Source of the DNA: Microvirga ossetica
GTDB taxonomy: Bacteria; Pseudomonadota; Alphaproteobacteria; Rhizobiales; Beijerinckiaceae
Assembly (NCBI RefSeq): GCF_002741015.1
Contig: NZ_CP016616.1
Span: 5,482,501 to 5,546,500, forward strand
Direction: 5' to 3'
DNA: 64,000 nucleotides
Every line of letters begins with the position of its first letter. Position 1 is the first letter of the stretch. Shown here piece by piece: positions 16,252 through 24,487 of this stretch. The notes under the pieces are model-generated. The model did no database searches and had not been told where the DNA came from. It saw only the letters and a program-made list of their open reading frames with translations. The position numbers were made by a program, and so were the translations under genes.

Positions 16252-17709
16252 ATGCCAGAAGTTGCTGACATTCCATTGGGCCTGAGGCGCGGCCGACCGC
16301 CTTCTCGAGCGGCACAGGCCTCTCCCGTGGCAGCACCGGCGCGCGCGCTGCCGGCCGGGTACGTCCAACTCGGCATGGCCAAGGAAATCGCCCCGACCCT
16401 GCGCGCGTTCGGCCTCGATCCCGATCCGATCATCCAGGCGGCGGGGCTCGACCCGCGTCTGTTCGAGGATGGCGCCAACCTGATCCCGCACCGGGCTCTG
16501 GGCCGGCTGTGCGCGTTGAGCGTGTCGCATACCCAGTGCCGGCATTTCGGTCTCCTGGTCGGCCGTCGGGCGACGATCTTGTCGCTGGGGCTGGTCGGCC
16601 GCCTGATGCTGCACTCGGAGACCTTCGGGGATGCGTTGCGCGGTCTGGTGGCCCATCTCAGCGTGCAGGACCGGGTCATCGTCCCGTCGCTCGACGTGGC
16701 CGGAGACACGGCCGTTTTCAGCCACGCCGTCTATCAGCCCGGGATGGAAAGTGCGGATCAGATCACCGACGGCGCCATCGCCTGTGCGGTCAACGCCATC
16801 CGGGCCCTGCTCGGGGCGGACTGGGCGCCGTCGGAGGTGCTGCTGGCCCGCGGCCAGCCGGCGGATACGGATCCCTATCGGCGGCATTTCCGGGCACCGG
16901 TCAGGTTCGATCAGGAGATGGCCGCGCTGGTGTTTCCGAGCCGCTGCCTGGAGCGTCGCATTGCCGGCGCTGATCCCCTGTTGCGGACCATGCTGGAGGA
17001 GCGGATCCAGCAACTCAAGGGCGCTCAGGGCCCCGAATTCCCGGACGACATCCGCCGGTTGCTGCGCGTGCGGCTGACGAGCGACCGTTGTTCGGCCGAT
17101 GCCGTCGCCGATCTGCTGACAATCCACCGCCGCACCCTAACCCGCCGCCTGAAAGACGGGGGCTCAGGGTACAGGGACATCTCGAACGAGATCCGGTTCG
17201 AGATCGCGCGTCAGTTGCTGGAGGACACGACGGTGTCGCTGGGCGAGATTGCGGCGGCGCTGGGCTACTCGGAGGCGAGCGCCTTTACGCGGGCCTTCCG
17301 GCGCTGGTCCGGCGAGACCCCGACCGCCTGGCGGGCGAAGCACCGCCGCGACGGGCAGCGGAGCTCACACGAGCCGCAAGGCGGCCCGTCCCAAAGCGCA
17401 ACGACCAGGGGAGAGCAGTCGATGAAGAGCCATCCGATCGCGGCCAATCGAGCAAACGAGGCCATCGAATTGCGGTCCAACCTATTCCGGCACAAGTGGC
17501 AACCGGATCTGTGTTGTGCGGTGCCTGAGCATCATCCGGTCCCGAACTTTGTCACTGGCGAGCAGTGGGACTTCGAGGGCACCTGGGAAGGCCCGATCTC
17601 TCCACCCGGGTTGAATCCGACGACAGCCGAGCCTGGTATGCGTTTCAACGGCTTTCATCTGTTCCAGAGCGTTGGCACTCATGGGAGGTTGGCCCTCATG
17701 AGAGTCTGA
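16252..17709 (+). CDS. AraC-family regulator fused in frame to a second small protein
   Basis: The N-terminal 200 residues are an Arabinose_bd-type effector domain (GLDPDPIIQAAGLDPRLF, HFGLLVGRRATILS). Residues 270-365 are the two-helix-turn-helix AraC domain, ending ALGYSEASAFTRAFRRWSGETP. AGGAG precedes ATG 16252. After a 30-residue linker the frame continues with about 95 residues (MKSHPIAANRANEAIEL ... PDLCCAVPEHHPVPNFV ... MRFNGFHLFQSV) that look like a separate small protein. An AGGGGAG ribosome site and ATG at 17422 support an independent start there. So either the AraC stop was lost, or one gene sits inside the reading frame of another. It is a candidate reader of the GTCAAGC repeats. 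Confidence 0.85.
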   Translation: MPEVADIPLGLRRGRPPSRAAQASPVAAPARALPAGYVQLGMAKEIAPTLRAFGLDPDPIIQAAGLDPRLFEDGANLIPHRALGRLCALSVSHTQCRHFGLLVGRRATILSLGLVGRLMLHSETFGDALRGLVAHLSVQDRVIVPSLDVAGDTAVFSHAVYQPGMESADQITDGAIACAVNAIRALLGADWAPSEVLLARGQPADTDPYRRHFRAPVRFDQEMAALVFPSRCLERRIAGADPLLRTMLEERIQQLKGAQGPEFPDDIRRLLRVRLTSDRCSADAVADLLTIHRRTLTRRLKDGGSGYRDISNEIRFEIARQLLEDTTVSLGEIAAALGYSEASAFTRAFRRWSGETPTAWRAKHRRDGQRSSHEPQGGPSQSATTRGEQSMKSHPIAANRANEAIELRSNLFRHKWQPDLCCAVPEHHPVPNFVTGEQWDFEGTWEGPISPPGLNPTTAEPGMRFNGFHLFQSVGTHGRLALMRV

Positions 17710-17944
17710 CGAGGTCGGACTATCCCGCGGCGGTTGGCTGCCGCGAGGCGAGGAATGCGAATTGCAGCGGGATGACGGACGCAGCGGGCTCCTGCTGTTC
17801 AGACGCGACTCCGCTGGGACGCGGTCTAAAACAGCCTTCCGCAACAGTTCTCCTCTACTGGAGCGGCCCAAGGGTCAGCGAAGTGTGGGTCGACGGCCGC
17901 ATCGCCGCACCGGCCATGTCGGAACGCCAAAGGGAGACCGTGTC

Positions 17945-18316
17945 ATGAACCGCCTGCTGGTCAGCCTTTTCCTTGCCGCGCCATTGATCCCGGTCAGCAC
18001 CACGTGTATGGCGCAGTCGCAGTTCGATGGGCGCTGGAGTGTCCGTGCCATCCCCGAGAAGGGTGCCTGCCGGAGGGCCCATGATTACACGGTCGTGGTC
18101 GAGAACGGGGTTCCTCGCAATGCCGTTTCGCGGCGCACGACGGACAGGGCGACCGGCGGGCTGGAACCGGACGGGCATGTTCGGGTCAGCCTCCAACGCG
18201 ACAGGGCCCGGGTCGCGATCACAGGGAAGCTCGCGGGGCGTTCGGGTTCCGGCACATGGACCCTTGCGGGGAGCATGGCCTGCTCGGGACGCTGGACCGC
18301 CTCCAAATGGGGCTGA
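17945..18316 (+). CDS. Secreted protein of unknown function
   Basis: ATG 17945 follows GGGAG and begins MNRLLVSLFLAAPLIPVSTTCMAQ, a standard signal peptide. The mature part (about 100 residues) is beta-rich and contains FDGRWSVRAI and GTWTLAGSMACSGRW, with Cys pairs that may form a disulfide. It resembles small periplasmic proteins with a lipocalin-like strand pattern, but no family is certain. No operon partner; the gap upstream (17710-17944) shows nothing clear. Confidence 0.6.
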   Translation: MNRLLVSLFLAAPLIPVSTTCMAQSQFDGRWSVRAIPEKGACRRAHDYTVVVENGVPRNAVSRRTTDRATGGLEPDGHVRVSLQRDRARVAITGKLAGRSGSGTWTLAGSMACSGRWTASKWG

Positions 18317-18530
18317 TCCGTCGCATGGTCAACGCGAACCGCCGGGCTCGGCCCGGACGGGTGCCGCCGCGGAGAGGCCGACGGCGATAGCGAGCGGCAC
18401 GCTCATCAAAGGTGCGTCCCGCCGCAGGTGGGCCTCTCGGCCGGAAGGTGTATACTGCCCCGGGACCTGGACCTACCGGGTCGGCCGCAGTCCAGGACGG
18501 GGTCGGCATCCTCATTCGGGAGTTATCTCG

Positions 18531-18797
18531 ATGCAGCGTTATCTGTGGCTCGTCACCCTCGCTTCCCTGATCACCGCAGGTCCCGCCCTGGCGCAGGACA
18601 GCAATCGGCCGTTCACGCCCTCGGGGGAAATCCAGATCCCGTCCGGGGCGGCGATTGATCGAATGCTGGACAGCAATACCGTGCCACCGCCGGACAAGCA
18701 GTTCTCGCCCAATGATGCGAAGGCCATCCAACAGATGGACCAACGCGCCAAGCGGATCGATCAGAAGGTCATGAAGGGCATCTGCACGGGGTGCTGA
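18531..18797 (+). CDS. Secreted 88-residue protein ending CTGC, copy A
   Basis: Signal peptide MQRYLWLVTLASLITAGPALA, then a short acidic-basic helical protein (FTPSGEIQIPSGAAIDR, SPNDAKAIQQMDQRAK) finishing with MKGICTGC. A near-identical paralogue is at 37742. Upstream sequence (TCCAGGAC, CTCATTCGGGAG) and downstream sequence are also shared, so the whole locus was duplicated. The terminal Cys-x-x-Cys could bind a metal or form a disulfide. Function unknown. A TATACT-like -10 box lies about 80 bp upstream. Confidence 0.75.
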   Translation: MQRYLWLVTLASLITAGPALAQDSNRPFTPSGEIQIPSGAAIDRMLDSNTVPPPDKQFSPNDAKAIQQMDQRAKRIDQKVMKGICTGC

Positions 18798-18831
18798 TCC
18801 CCGATGCGTCGAGCGTGACGGAGCCTGGATC

Positions 18832-18906
18832 GTGAGAGCGCTGAACCGCCTCCCGCAACGCCGGTGATCCTTAGGCCGTGCGTCTTTTTCCGTCTGGCTG
18901 ATCCAA
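18832..18906 (+). pseudogene. Remnant of LssY-domain gene
   Basis: The bases after the copy A gene match the start of the LssY-like gene at 38043. GTGAGAGCGCTGAACCGCCT corresponds to its first codons, and the match continues to CTGTCTGGCTGATC. Here it stops after 11 codons and the rest of the gene is absent. It shows that the duplicated locus once included the following gene. Confidence 0.6.
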
Positions 18907-19102
18907 AGGATACCGCGACAGCAGGCTGGAGCCTTGCCGACCCGCGGTGGAGTATCGATCAAGCACCGGCCAGCGTGCCCGTGGACATCGCTGTCGGGCG
19001 GCGCGATTCACACCTGACTTTCAGCCTGATGAAGGCGGCCGTGGCCTTGGCGCGAATGACCGGATTTGGCACGTTCCGGACGGGGGGCGAACTTCCGCTT
19101 TG

Positions 19103-19127
19103 GACAGGAACATCGGACGTTCCTGTC
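19103..19127. terminator. Strong hairpin in gene-free stretch
   Basis: GACAGGAAC-ATCGGAC-GTTCCTGTC is a perfect 9-bp stem with a 7-nt loop. No T-run follows, so it may be a regulatory dyad rather than a terminator. The region from 18907 to 19451 otherwise shows no gene I can support. Confidence 0.4.
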
Positions 19128-19451
19128 AGTGAACGAATTTCACTACCTGACCCCAAGCAGACCTTCCACTGCTCCGGGTCACCATTTGTGAAAAGCTTGA
19201 TCAGCCTGAAGACTGTACCGCATTACGCAATGCTTCGGCTTCCGGCCGGACACTCTCAAAGGCTTATCTGATAAGGGCCTCAACCTGCCGCCTGCGGCTC
19301 GCGTGTACCCGAACAACCCGTCTTGCCGTCCTGTGACCCGTGAACAACAGGCTCCAACTTTGCGCAGGCCCGGCGGCCTGCGCCTATGCCTCCAAGCGGA
19401 ACTCTGCTTGACTGGCTGCGGGCGGGCTGGAGAGTTCGGACGGAGCACCTC

Positions 19452-20291
19452 ATGACGGAACGACGCACGACCTGCGGCCTGTTGGCGCTGTGGCTGGCGC
19501 TCGCCATGTCCCCGGGCTTCGGAAGCTCTCTCGCCTTCGCTCAGGAGCAGCACGAGGCAAGCACGAGCGATCTCGCCAAGGCGGCGCAGAACCCCATCGC
19601 CGACATGATCAGCGTGCCGTTCCAGAACAACTTCAACTTCCATGTCGGCCCGCACGAGCAGCTCCAGGACGTCCTCAACATCCAGCCCGTCATTCCGATC
19701 ACCCTCGACCGGGACTGGAACCTGATCACGCGCTTGATCACGCCGGTGATCTCGCAACCGCCGCTGACGGTGACGGGCGAGCGCGAGTTCGGCCTCGGGG
19801 ACATCAACCCGAGCTTCTTCTTCTCGCCCAAGCAGCCGACGCACGGCATCATCTGGGGCATCGGCCCGACCTTCGTGTTCCCGACCGGCACCGACAAGAC
19901 GCTCACCCAGGGCAAGTACTCAATCGGCCCGGCCTTCGTCGCCCTGACGATCCAAGGCCCCTGGGTGGTCGGCGTGCTCGTCAACAACGTCTGGTCCTTC
20001 GCGGGCAAGAGCAACCGCGGCCCCGTCAACCAGATGTTGTTGCAGCCCTTCGTGAACTACAACCTGCCCGGCGGCTGGTACCTGACGTCGTCGCCGATCA
20101 TCACCGCCGACTGGGAAGCCGGCGACGGCGACCGCTGGACCGTGCCGGTCGGCGGCGGCTTCGGGCGCGTGTTCAAGATCGACAAGCAGGCGATCAATGC
20201 GCAGCTTGCAGCCTACTACAACGTCGCAAGGCCCACCGGGGGCGCCGACTGGCAGCTCAGGGCCCAGGTGCAGCTCCTGTTCCCGAAATAG
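19452..20291 (+). CDS. Outer-membrane transporter-like protein (neuromedin U family)
   Basis: About 279 residues. ATG 19452 gives a signal peptide (LLALWLALAMSPGFGSSLAFA). The mature part has DLAKAAQNPIADMISVPFQNN near its start, then alternating beta strands with NFNFHVGPHEQLQDVLNIQPVIP and ending WQLRAQVQLLFPK, a C-terminal aromatic-containing strand typical of outer-membrane barrels. Bacterial members are annotated neuromedin U or transporter-like, with no firm function. An upstream ATG at 19386 lacks a ribosome site. Confidence 0.75.
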   Translation: MTERRTTCGLLALWLALAMSPGFGSSLAFAQEQHEASTSDLAKAAQNPIADMISVPFQNNFNFHVGPHEQLQDVLNIQPVIPITLDRDWNLITRLITPVISQPPLTVTGEREFGLGDINPSFFFSPKQPTHGIIWGIGPTFVFPTGTDKTLTQGKYSIGPAFVALTIQGPWVVGVLVNNVWSFAGKSNRGPVNQMLLQPFVNYNLPGGWYLTSSPIITADWEAGDGDRWTVPVGGGFGRVFKIDKQAINAQLAAYYNVARPTGGADWQLRAQVQLLFPK

Positions 20292-20337
20292 GTGCTGTCA
20301 ACGGTAGGGACGCCCCTTCAATGCGATAGGGCCGCGT

Positions 20338-20472
20338 TCAGGATTTGCGGTGCGCAACGCGCCACACCGTCGGGGTGTGCCGCGTCCAGCTTTGGAACGC
20401 CCGCGCGAAGGCGCCTGGCCCGGAATGGCTGGGCGCCGCCTCAATTTGGTTGGGGCCGGTGATCGACTCGAG
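20338..20472 (-). pseudogene. AraC C-terminal remnant
   Basis: The minus strand encodes GAFARAFQSWTRHTPTVWRVAH and a stop, matching the last helix-turn-helix of AraC proteins (compare SAFTRAFRRWSG in this window). Upstream residues (IEAAPSHSG) are a degraded version of the preceding helix. No start or N-terminal domain remains. It suggests another AraC gene of the local family once lay here. Confidence 0.55.
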
Positions 20473-20553
20473 GTGACGAGCACGGGTGCGGATGTCCGCA
20501 TGAGGTTAGGAATCCTCCGGAGCCTGGATCTTGCCAGCCCCCTGTCCCGGCCG

Positions 20554-20581
20554 GTCAAGCTGGTGTCTCGTTCTGTCAAGC
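20554..20581 (+). promoter_or_regulatory. GTCAAGC direct repeat, site A
   Basis: GTCAAGC at 20554 and 20575, with the 14-bp spacer TGGTGTCTCGTTCT. It ends 77 bp before the lipoprotein ATG at 20659. The spacer shares TGTCTCG with site C. Period 21 bp places both half-sites on one DNA face. Confidence 0.65.
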
Positions 20582-20658
20582 CGAGCACTTTCTTCCGTGC
20601 GAAGCTGCTGGCGTCGGAGTCATTCCTGCCACGATCCCCGGCCGCCTGGAGAGAAGCA

Positions 20659-21042
20659 ATGCAATTCCAATCGATTCTGACGCTCGGCGCGATTAGCCTC
20701 GTCCTGGCCGCGTGCCAAACCCCGCAACAGGCCGTGCAGCAGAAGGAAGATCTGCTGGCGGCAGCAGGATTCACGCTTCAGCCGGCCAATTCGCCCGCGC
20801 GCATTGCCGCCATGAACAAGCTCCCGCCGAACAAGTTCGTCCGTCAGACCTCAGGCGGGACCGTGGTCTATGTCTATGCCGATCCTGCGGGGTGCCAGTG
20901 TGTCTATTTCGGCAACCAGACGGCGTGGTCGAACTATCGGAGCGCTGTCTTCGCCAAGCAACTGGCCAATGAGCAGCAGATGACCGCGATGATGAACCAG
21001 GACGCCTTCGATTTCGGGCCGTGGGGCCCCGGCTTCTGGTAG
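20659..21042 (+). CDS. Predicted lipoprotein
   Basis: A 127-residue protein with a lipoprotein signal: MQFQSILTLGAISLVLAAC, with the lipobox at LAAC. The mature part has AAAGFTLQPANSPARIAAM, VVYVYADPAGCQCVYFGN and a Met/Trp-rich end (FGPWGPGFW). GGAGAGAAGC precedes the ATG. It should be anchored to a membrane facing the periplasm. No function known to me. A GTCAAGC repeat lies 77 bp upstream, linking it to the sulfatase operon. Confidence 0.75.
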   Translation: MQFQSILTLGAISLVLAACQTPQQAVQQKEDLLAAAGFTLQPANSPARIAAMNKLPPNKFVRQTSGGTVVYVYADPAGCQCVYFGNQTAWSNYRSAVFAKQLANEQQMTAMMNQDAFDFGPWGPGFW

Positions 21043-21135
21043 GTCGTTCCTCCGCGCTCGAATGCTTGATCTCCCACCTGGTGTGGGGACGACATGGGGC
21101 GGACCATCGACGATGATGTGCTAGAGGAGGAGGTG

Positions 21136-21645
21136 ATGACCGTCAGATTTGTCTTGCTTCTGGTCCTGTCCTGCGGAGCCGGACTCGCGGGCTTGATCAT
21201 TCGACCGGCCGATGCCGCAGCCTTCACCTGCCCGGACACCGTGACGTCGGATGCGCCAAGGAATGCTTCTCCCCTGAGCGATCTTTACTCGGGGGCAAAT
21301 GATGCCACTGCCGGCAATCGTCTCAGTGAGCTCATGGCTGACCTCCGCAAAGGTGGCATGAAACCTGCTCTCATCGTTGACCACCTGGTGGGTGCCTATT
21401 GCCCGCTGGTCGCAAACGACGGCAGCATCTCGGACAAGCAAAAGGCCGACCGGGTTCGGCGGTTCGCGCGGCAGGTGACGGGATTGGCCTACGGGCCGTC
21501 AGGCCAGGATGAGCTGGATGTCCTCGTCGATGTGCCCCTGATACCGACGCTGCTTGGCCAGGTGGACCAGGCGGCGGCCAAGGCTGGGTTGTCCCGGGAT
21601 GCATGGATCGAGCGGGCGATCAAGCAACAGTTGACGCTGCCGTGA
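21136..21645 (+). CDS. Secreted protein of unknown function
   Basis: ATG 21136 follows GAGGAGGAGG and starts MTVRFVLLLVLSCGAGLAGL, a signal peptide ending near ADA. The mature part (about 140 residues) is helical, with LSELMADLRKGGMKPALIV, a Cys at each end of its first half, and a C-terminal helix LLGQVDQAAAKAGLSRDAW that looks like a ribbon-helix or CopG-type segment. A role in the periplasm is likely; no family is certain. It converges on the Gly/His-rich gene, with a strong hairpin between. Confidence 0.65.
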   Translation: MTVRFVLLLVLSCGAGLAGLIIRPADAAAFTCPDTVTSDAPRNASPLSDLYSGANDATAGNRLSELMADLRKGGMKPALIVDHLVGAYCPLVANDGSISDKQKADRVRRFARQVTGLAYGPSGQDELDVLVDVPLIPTLLGQVDQAAAKAGLSRDAWIERAIKQQLTLP

Positions 21646-21723
21646 CGCCGCAGCTTCGATTTCGACCTCGGGCCGACGCCATCCAAGCGGACCTGAGGCG
21701 TGAGCCAGGACATGGAGCATCGA

Positions 21724-21760
21724 ATGGGTCCCGGAAGTGGCCTCCTCTTCCGGGACCCAT
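21724..21760. terminator. Bidirectional terminator hairpin
   Basis: ATGGGTCCCGGAAG pairs perfectly with CTTCCGGGACCCAT (14-bp stem, 9-nt loop) in the gap between two convergent genes, just beyond the stop of the leftward one. The stem is very GC-rich; no long T-run follows, but the position fits transcription termination from both sides. Confidence 0.75.
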
Positions 21761-21763
21761 GCT

Positions 21764-22576
21764 CTAGTAGCACGGCGGATAGGGGTAATAGCCGCACCGG
21801 CCATATCCGTAGTAATAGGGGGACGCCGCGGCTGCTCCCAACGCAGCTCCGGCGGCAAGGCCAGCCGCTGCCCCGGCACCCGCCCCATACCAGGCACCGC
21901 GATAGACGGGGGCGTGCCAATAGTTGCCGCCAGCCCAGGCGCCGCCACGGTAGCCGCCGACGTGCACGGCGTCGAACCCACCGGCGTGGAACCCGCCCGC
22001 GTGGAAGCCCCCAAAGCCGCCGGCGTGAAAGCCGCCGAACCCGCCCGCATGGAAGCCGCCGCCGCCGAAGGCGGCGAAGCGGTCGATGAACAGTGCAGCC
22101 GGTCCGCTCGATCCGGCCAGACCTCCCTCCAGCACCACGACGTCGAAGGTCAGGTTCCCGCCTTCGAGCTTCGGCGTCTTCAGCGTCACCACGGCATCGC
22201 TGACCTTCGAGCCGTCGCCGCCCAGAACGGACACGGTGGCGTTGGGCGGATCCTTGGCGAAGCTGTCCTTGCCTTCATCCCACTGCATGATGAACTGCTC
22301 GGTCATCACGTGACCGGCCGCCCGCACCGGCCGATCGGCGAACACGATCGAGTTCGGCGCCACGCCGGTCAAGGTCAGCTTGCCGCCCTCCAGCTTCGCG
22401 CCCGCCGCGTTGAGCACGGCGAGCGAGGGGACCGGACCCGTCGGCGTGGTCTGGCCGATGCTCTTCTCGAGCGGCACATGGGGTTTCATCGTCGCGTCCT
22501 GAGACAGCGCGATGGCTGGCACGAGCAACAGGCCGACGACAAGGACAAGGTTAGACGCGCAGCGTTTCACGGGCAT
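21764..22576 (-). CDS. Secreted protein with Gly/His-rich repeat tail
   Basis: 270 residues. A signal peptide ends near ALSQ; then a domain (residues 27-165, from DATMKPHVPLEKSIGQ to SGPAALFIDRF) shared almost exactly with the protein at 26243. A repeat tail follows (GGFHAGGFGG units, about residues 170-205), then a Gly/Ala/Tyr-rich end. The spaced His suggest metal binding or a wall-linked role, but this is inference. It is the last gene of the leftward set, and site B of the GTCAAGC repeat lies 76 bp before its ATG, so it probably has its own promoter. Confidence 0.8.
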   Translation of the reverse strand: MPVKRCASNLVLVVGLLLVPAIALSQDATMKPHVPLEKSIGQTTPTGPVPSLAVLNAAGAKLEGGKLTLTGVAPNSIVFADRPVRAAGHVMTEQFIMQWDEGKDSFAKDPPNATVSVLGGDGSKVSDAVVTLKTPKLEGGNLTFDVVVLEGGLAGSSGPAALFIDRFAAFGGGGFHAGGFGGFHAGGFGGFHAGGFHAGGFDAVHVGGYRGGAWAGGNYWHAPVYRGAWYGAGAGAAAGLAAGAALGAAAASPYYYGYGRCGYYPYPPCY

Positions 22577-22652
22577 GGTTCATCTCCCTGATGGGGACCG
22601 AAGTCGTACGCAAAGGTGATCGGACAGAGCCTGCCACGGACGAACCAGTCCT

Positions 22653-22680
22653 GCTTGACCGGATAGGCCATCGACTTGAC
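22653..22680 (-). promoter_or_regulatory. GTCAAGC direct repeat, site B
   Basis: Read on the minus strand: GTCAAGT, 14-bp spacer, GTCAAGC. It ends 76 bp before the ATG at 22576, nearly the same distance as site A from its gene. One half-site differs at its last base. Confidence 0.6.
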
Positions 22681-22708
22681 CGATCGGGACAATCCCGTTG
22701 GCCTCCGA

Positions 22709-22978
22709 TCAATCGAGCTTCTCGACCCGGGCCGCCATGTCGGGCGTGAGGCGCATCCGGTAGGAGGCGTTGCCGCACCGCAGATTCCACACGGTCTCAT
22801 CCGGCTTCGAAAGCTGGGCGTCCCGTTGCGCCGTCGCAGGTTCATCGCAGCGATGACCCTGCAATCGCAGTTGCGCCGCCAGGGTTTCCGGCGGCGTCGC
22901 CTGGGCCGCCGCATCGCGACCGCCGGAGACGAGGAGCGCAACGGTCAATGCTCCGATGAGAAGTCCATGCCACGCCAT
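22709..22978 (-). CDS. Small secreted protein with paired Cys
   Basis: 89 residues, with signal peptide MAWHGLLIGALTVALLVSGG ending near AAA. The mature part contains GHRCDEPATAQRDAQ and WNLRCGNASYRMRLTPDM, with two Cys that could form a disulfide. This pattern (GHxC, WxLxC) recurs in small periplasmic proteins of Rhizobiales, but I know no function. It lies just downstream of the HAD phosphatase and reads in the same direction. Confidence 0.7.
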   Translation of the reverse strand: MAWHGLLIGALTVALLVSGGRDAAAQATPPETLAAQLRLQGHRCDEPATAQRDAQLSKPDETVWNLRCGNASYRMRLTPDMAARVEKLD

Positions 22979-23019
22979 CAGTCGACCTCATTGATTGCCC
23001 GCACCCTGCCAGCGGGATC

Positions 23020-24090
23020 CTATTCGAACGGGAAGATGCGCTTCCAATCGTTCCTCATGCTGATCACCGACCATCCGTCCTTCCTGGCCTCGCCATAGAG
23101 AGCGGCGGTGAGGGCGCCGACCTTGGTGTCGGGCAGGCCCGCGGCCGGGCCGTAGGCGTATTCGCGGGTGGCGTCATCGTGCAGAACCAGCATCTTGAGC
23201 CGGGCGCCGGCACCCGCACCAGTCCATTCCAGCATCTCGCGGTCGCCGTTCGAGTTGCCGAAGGCCGCCTGGGGACGGCGGCCGATCATCAGGTGAATGC
23301 CTTCGGGCTTGCCAGCGTTGTTGTCGTTGAGCAGCAGCTTCGGCTCCTTGGTCAGGAACGGCTTGCCGTCCTGGCCATAGCCGTACTTCGTCGCGCCGGC
23401 GGTGCCGACCACCTGCTCGGGCGGGATGCCGTAGACCCGTTCCGAATAGATGCGCACGAAGTCCTGGCCGCCGCCGGTCACGATGTAGGTCTTGTAGCCG
23501 TTGTCGCGCAGATGGCGCAGAACTTCGAGCATCGGCTGATAGACCAGCTCGGTGTAGGGACGCTGCCAGCGCGGATGCCGGGCCGTTTCGAGCCAGCGCA
23601 GGGCCTCGGCGTTGAACTCGTCGACCGACATGCCGGTCAGCGTCGCGGCGAGAATGATCTCGAGGTCATGCATCGACAGCTTCGCCATCGCCTCCCGATT
23701 GCCGGAGAGGACGGTCTTGAAAGGCTCCGCATTCCTGAGTTCTGGCCGCTTCGCCACCACCGCCGGGACGCGATCCAGGCAGTAGACCACCTGCGAGTAC
23801 ATCGGATGCTCGACCCACAGCGTCCCGTCCTGGTCGAAGGTTGCGATGCGTTCCTCCGGATGGACGTAGCTCGGGCTGGCCTGGTCGGTGGTGACCCGCA
23901 CGAAGTCGAGGATGGCCTGCTTGGCTGCCCCATCGTTCCACGACGGCAATGGGCCGCCCGCGGCCGGCGCCTGCGCCTGCGCCGCCGCGGGGACGGGACG
24001 AAGCAGCCCGGGCAGGACAGGGAGCACGGCCAAGGTCGAGAGCATGACGCGGCGGTTGATGCCGGACGGTGTGATCGGATCCATGTTCAA
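23020..24090 (-). CDS. Tat-exported HAD-family phosphatase
   Basis: 356 residues. The Tat-type signal (INRRVMLSTLAVLPVL) leads to a HAD hydrolase with motif I IATFDQDGT (Asp86/Asp88), motif II in YIVTGGGQD, and late acidic residues in FGNSNGDREML. Such exported HAD proteins hydrolyse phosphate esters in the periplasm. In this setting it could release phosphate alongside sulfate release by the sulfatases, a scavenging function that is inferred. It is the seventh gene of the leftward set, 70 bp after the small secreted gene at 24161. Confidence 0.85.
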   Translation of the reverse strand: MNMDPITPSGINRRVMLSTLAVLPVLPGLLRPVPAAAQAQAPAAGGPLPSWNDGAAKQAILDFVRVTTDQASPSYVHPEERIATFDQDGTLWVEHPMYSQVVYCLDRVPAVVAKRPELRNAEPFKTVLSGNREAMAKLSMHDLEIILAATLTGMSVDEFNAEALRWLETARHPRWQRPYTELVYQPMLEVLRHLRDNGYKTYIVTGGGQDFVRIYSERVYGIPPEQVVGTAGATKYGYGQDGKPFLTKEPKLLLNDNNAGKPEGIHLMIGRRPQAAFGNSNGDREMLEWTGAGAGARLKMLVLHDDATREYAYGPAAGLPDTKVGALTAALYGEARKDGWSVISMRNDWKRIFPFE

Positions 24091-24160
24091 GCCCTTTCAG
24101 ATGCGGAATGACCTGGTTGAGGAGCACGACGGGAGATTGTCAGTCTCCGCCAACCCGGCG

Positions 24161-24445
24161 TCAGAAGTCGTCGGAGCTGTCCTTGCAGCGGTAGCCGATG
24201 AAGCATTGCGGGTTGTTCGAGCTCGGCACCCATGCCGGCTCGGGGAACTGGCCGACCAGGCATTCCGCGCCGCTCCTGACGAAGCGGGCATAGGTCTGCG
24301 GGCTGGTGTCGAGGACGACCGCACCTTCCCGCATGACGAGTTGGCGGTTGGCGCCGCATGTCCGCTGGGATGTCGGCGGCCCGACCTGTGCCGTTGCTGC
24401 CGTTGCAGTCAGGGCGAGAGCAAGGACTGTCAGTACGCGTCTCAT
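24161..24445 (-). CDS. Small secreted Cys-containing protein
   Basis: From ATG 24445, which follows GAGGAGGAAAC, a 94-residue protein with signal MRRVLTVLALALTATAATAQ. The mature part has four Cys (RTCGANR, AECLVGQF, QCFIGYRC) that could form two disulfides. No family recognised. It sits between sulfatase 1 and the HAD phosphatase, 42 bp after the former, so it is probably cotranscribed. Confidence 0.7.
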   Translation of the reverse strand: MRRVLTVLALALTATAATAQVGPPTSQRTCGANRQLVMREGAVVLDTSPQTYARFVRSGAECLVGQFPEPAWVPSSNNPQCFIGYRCKDSSDDF

Positions 24446-24487
24446 CACAGTTTCCTCCTCCAAGCCCGAAAGGGCGGTTCATCGGAG

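Noticed and set aside
18864..19271. 135-residue frame after copy A of the CTGC gene
   Set aside because: It starts inside the LssY remnant, has no ribosome site and no family pattern.
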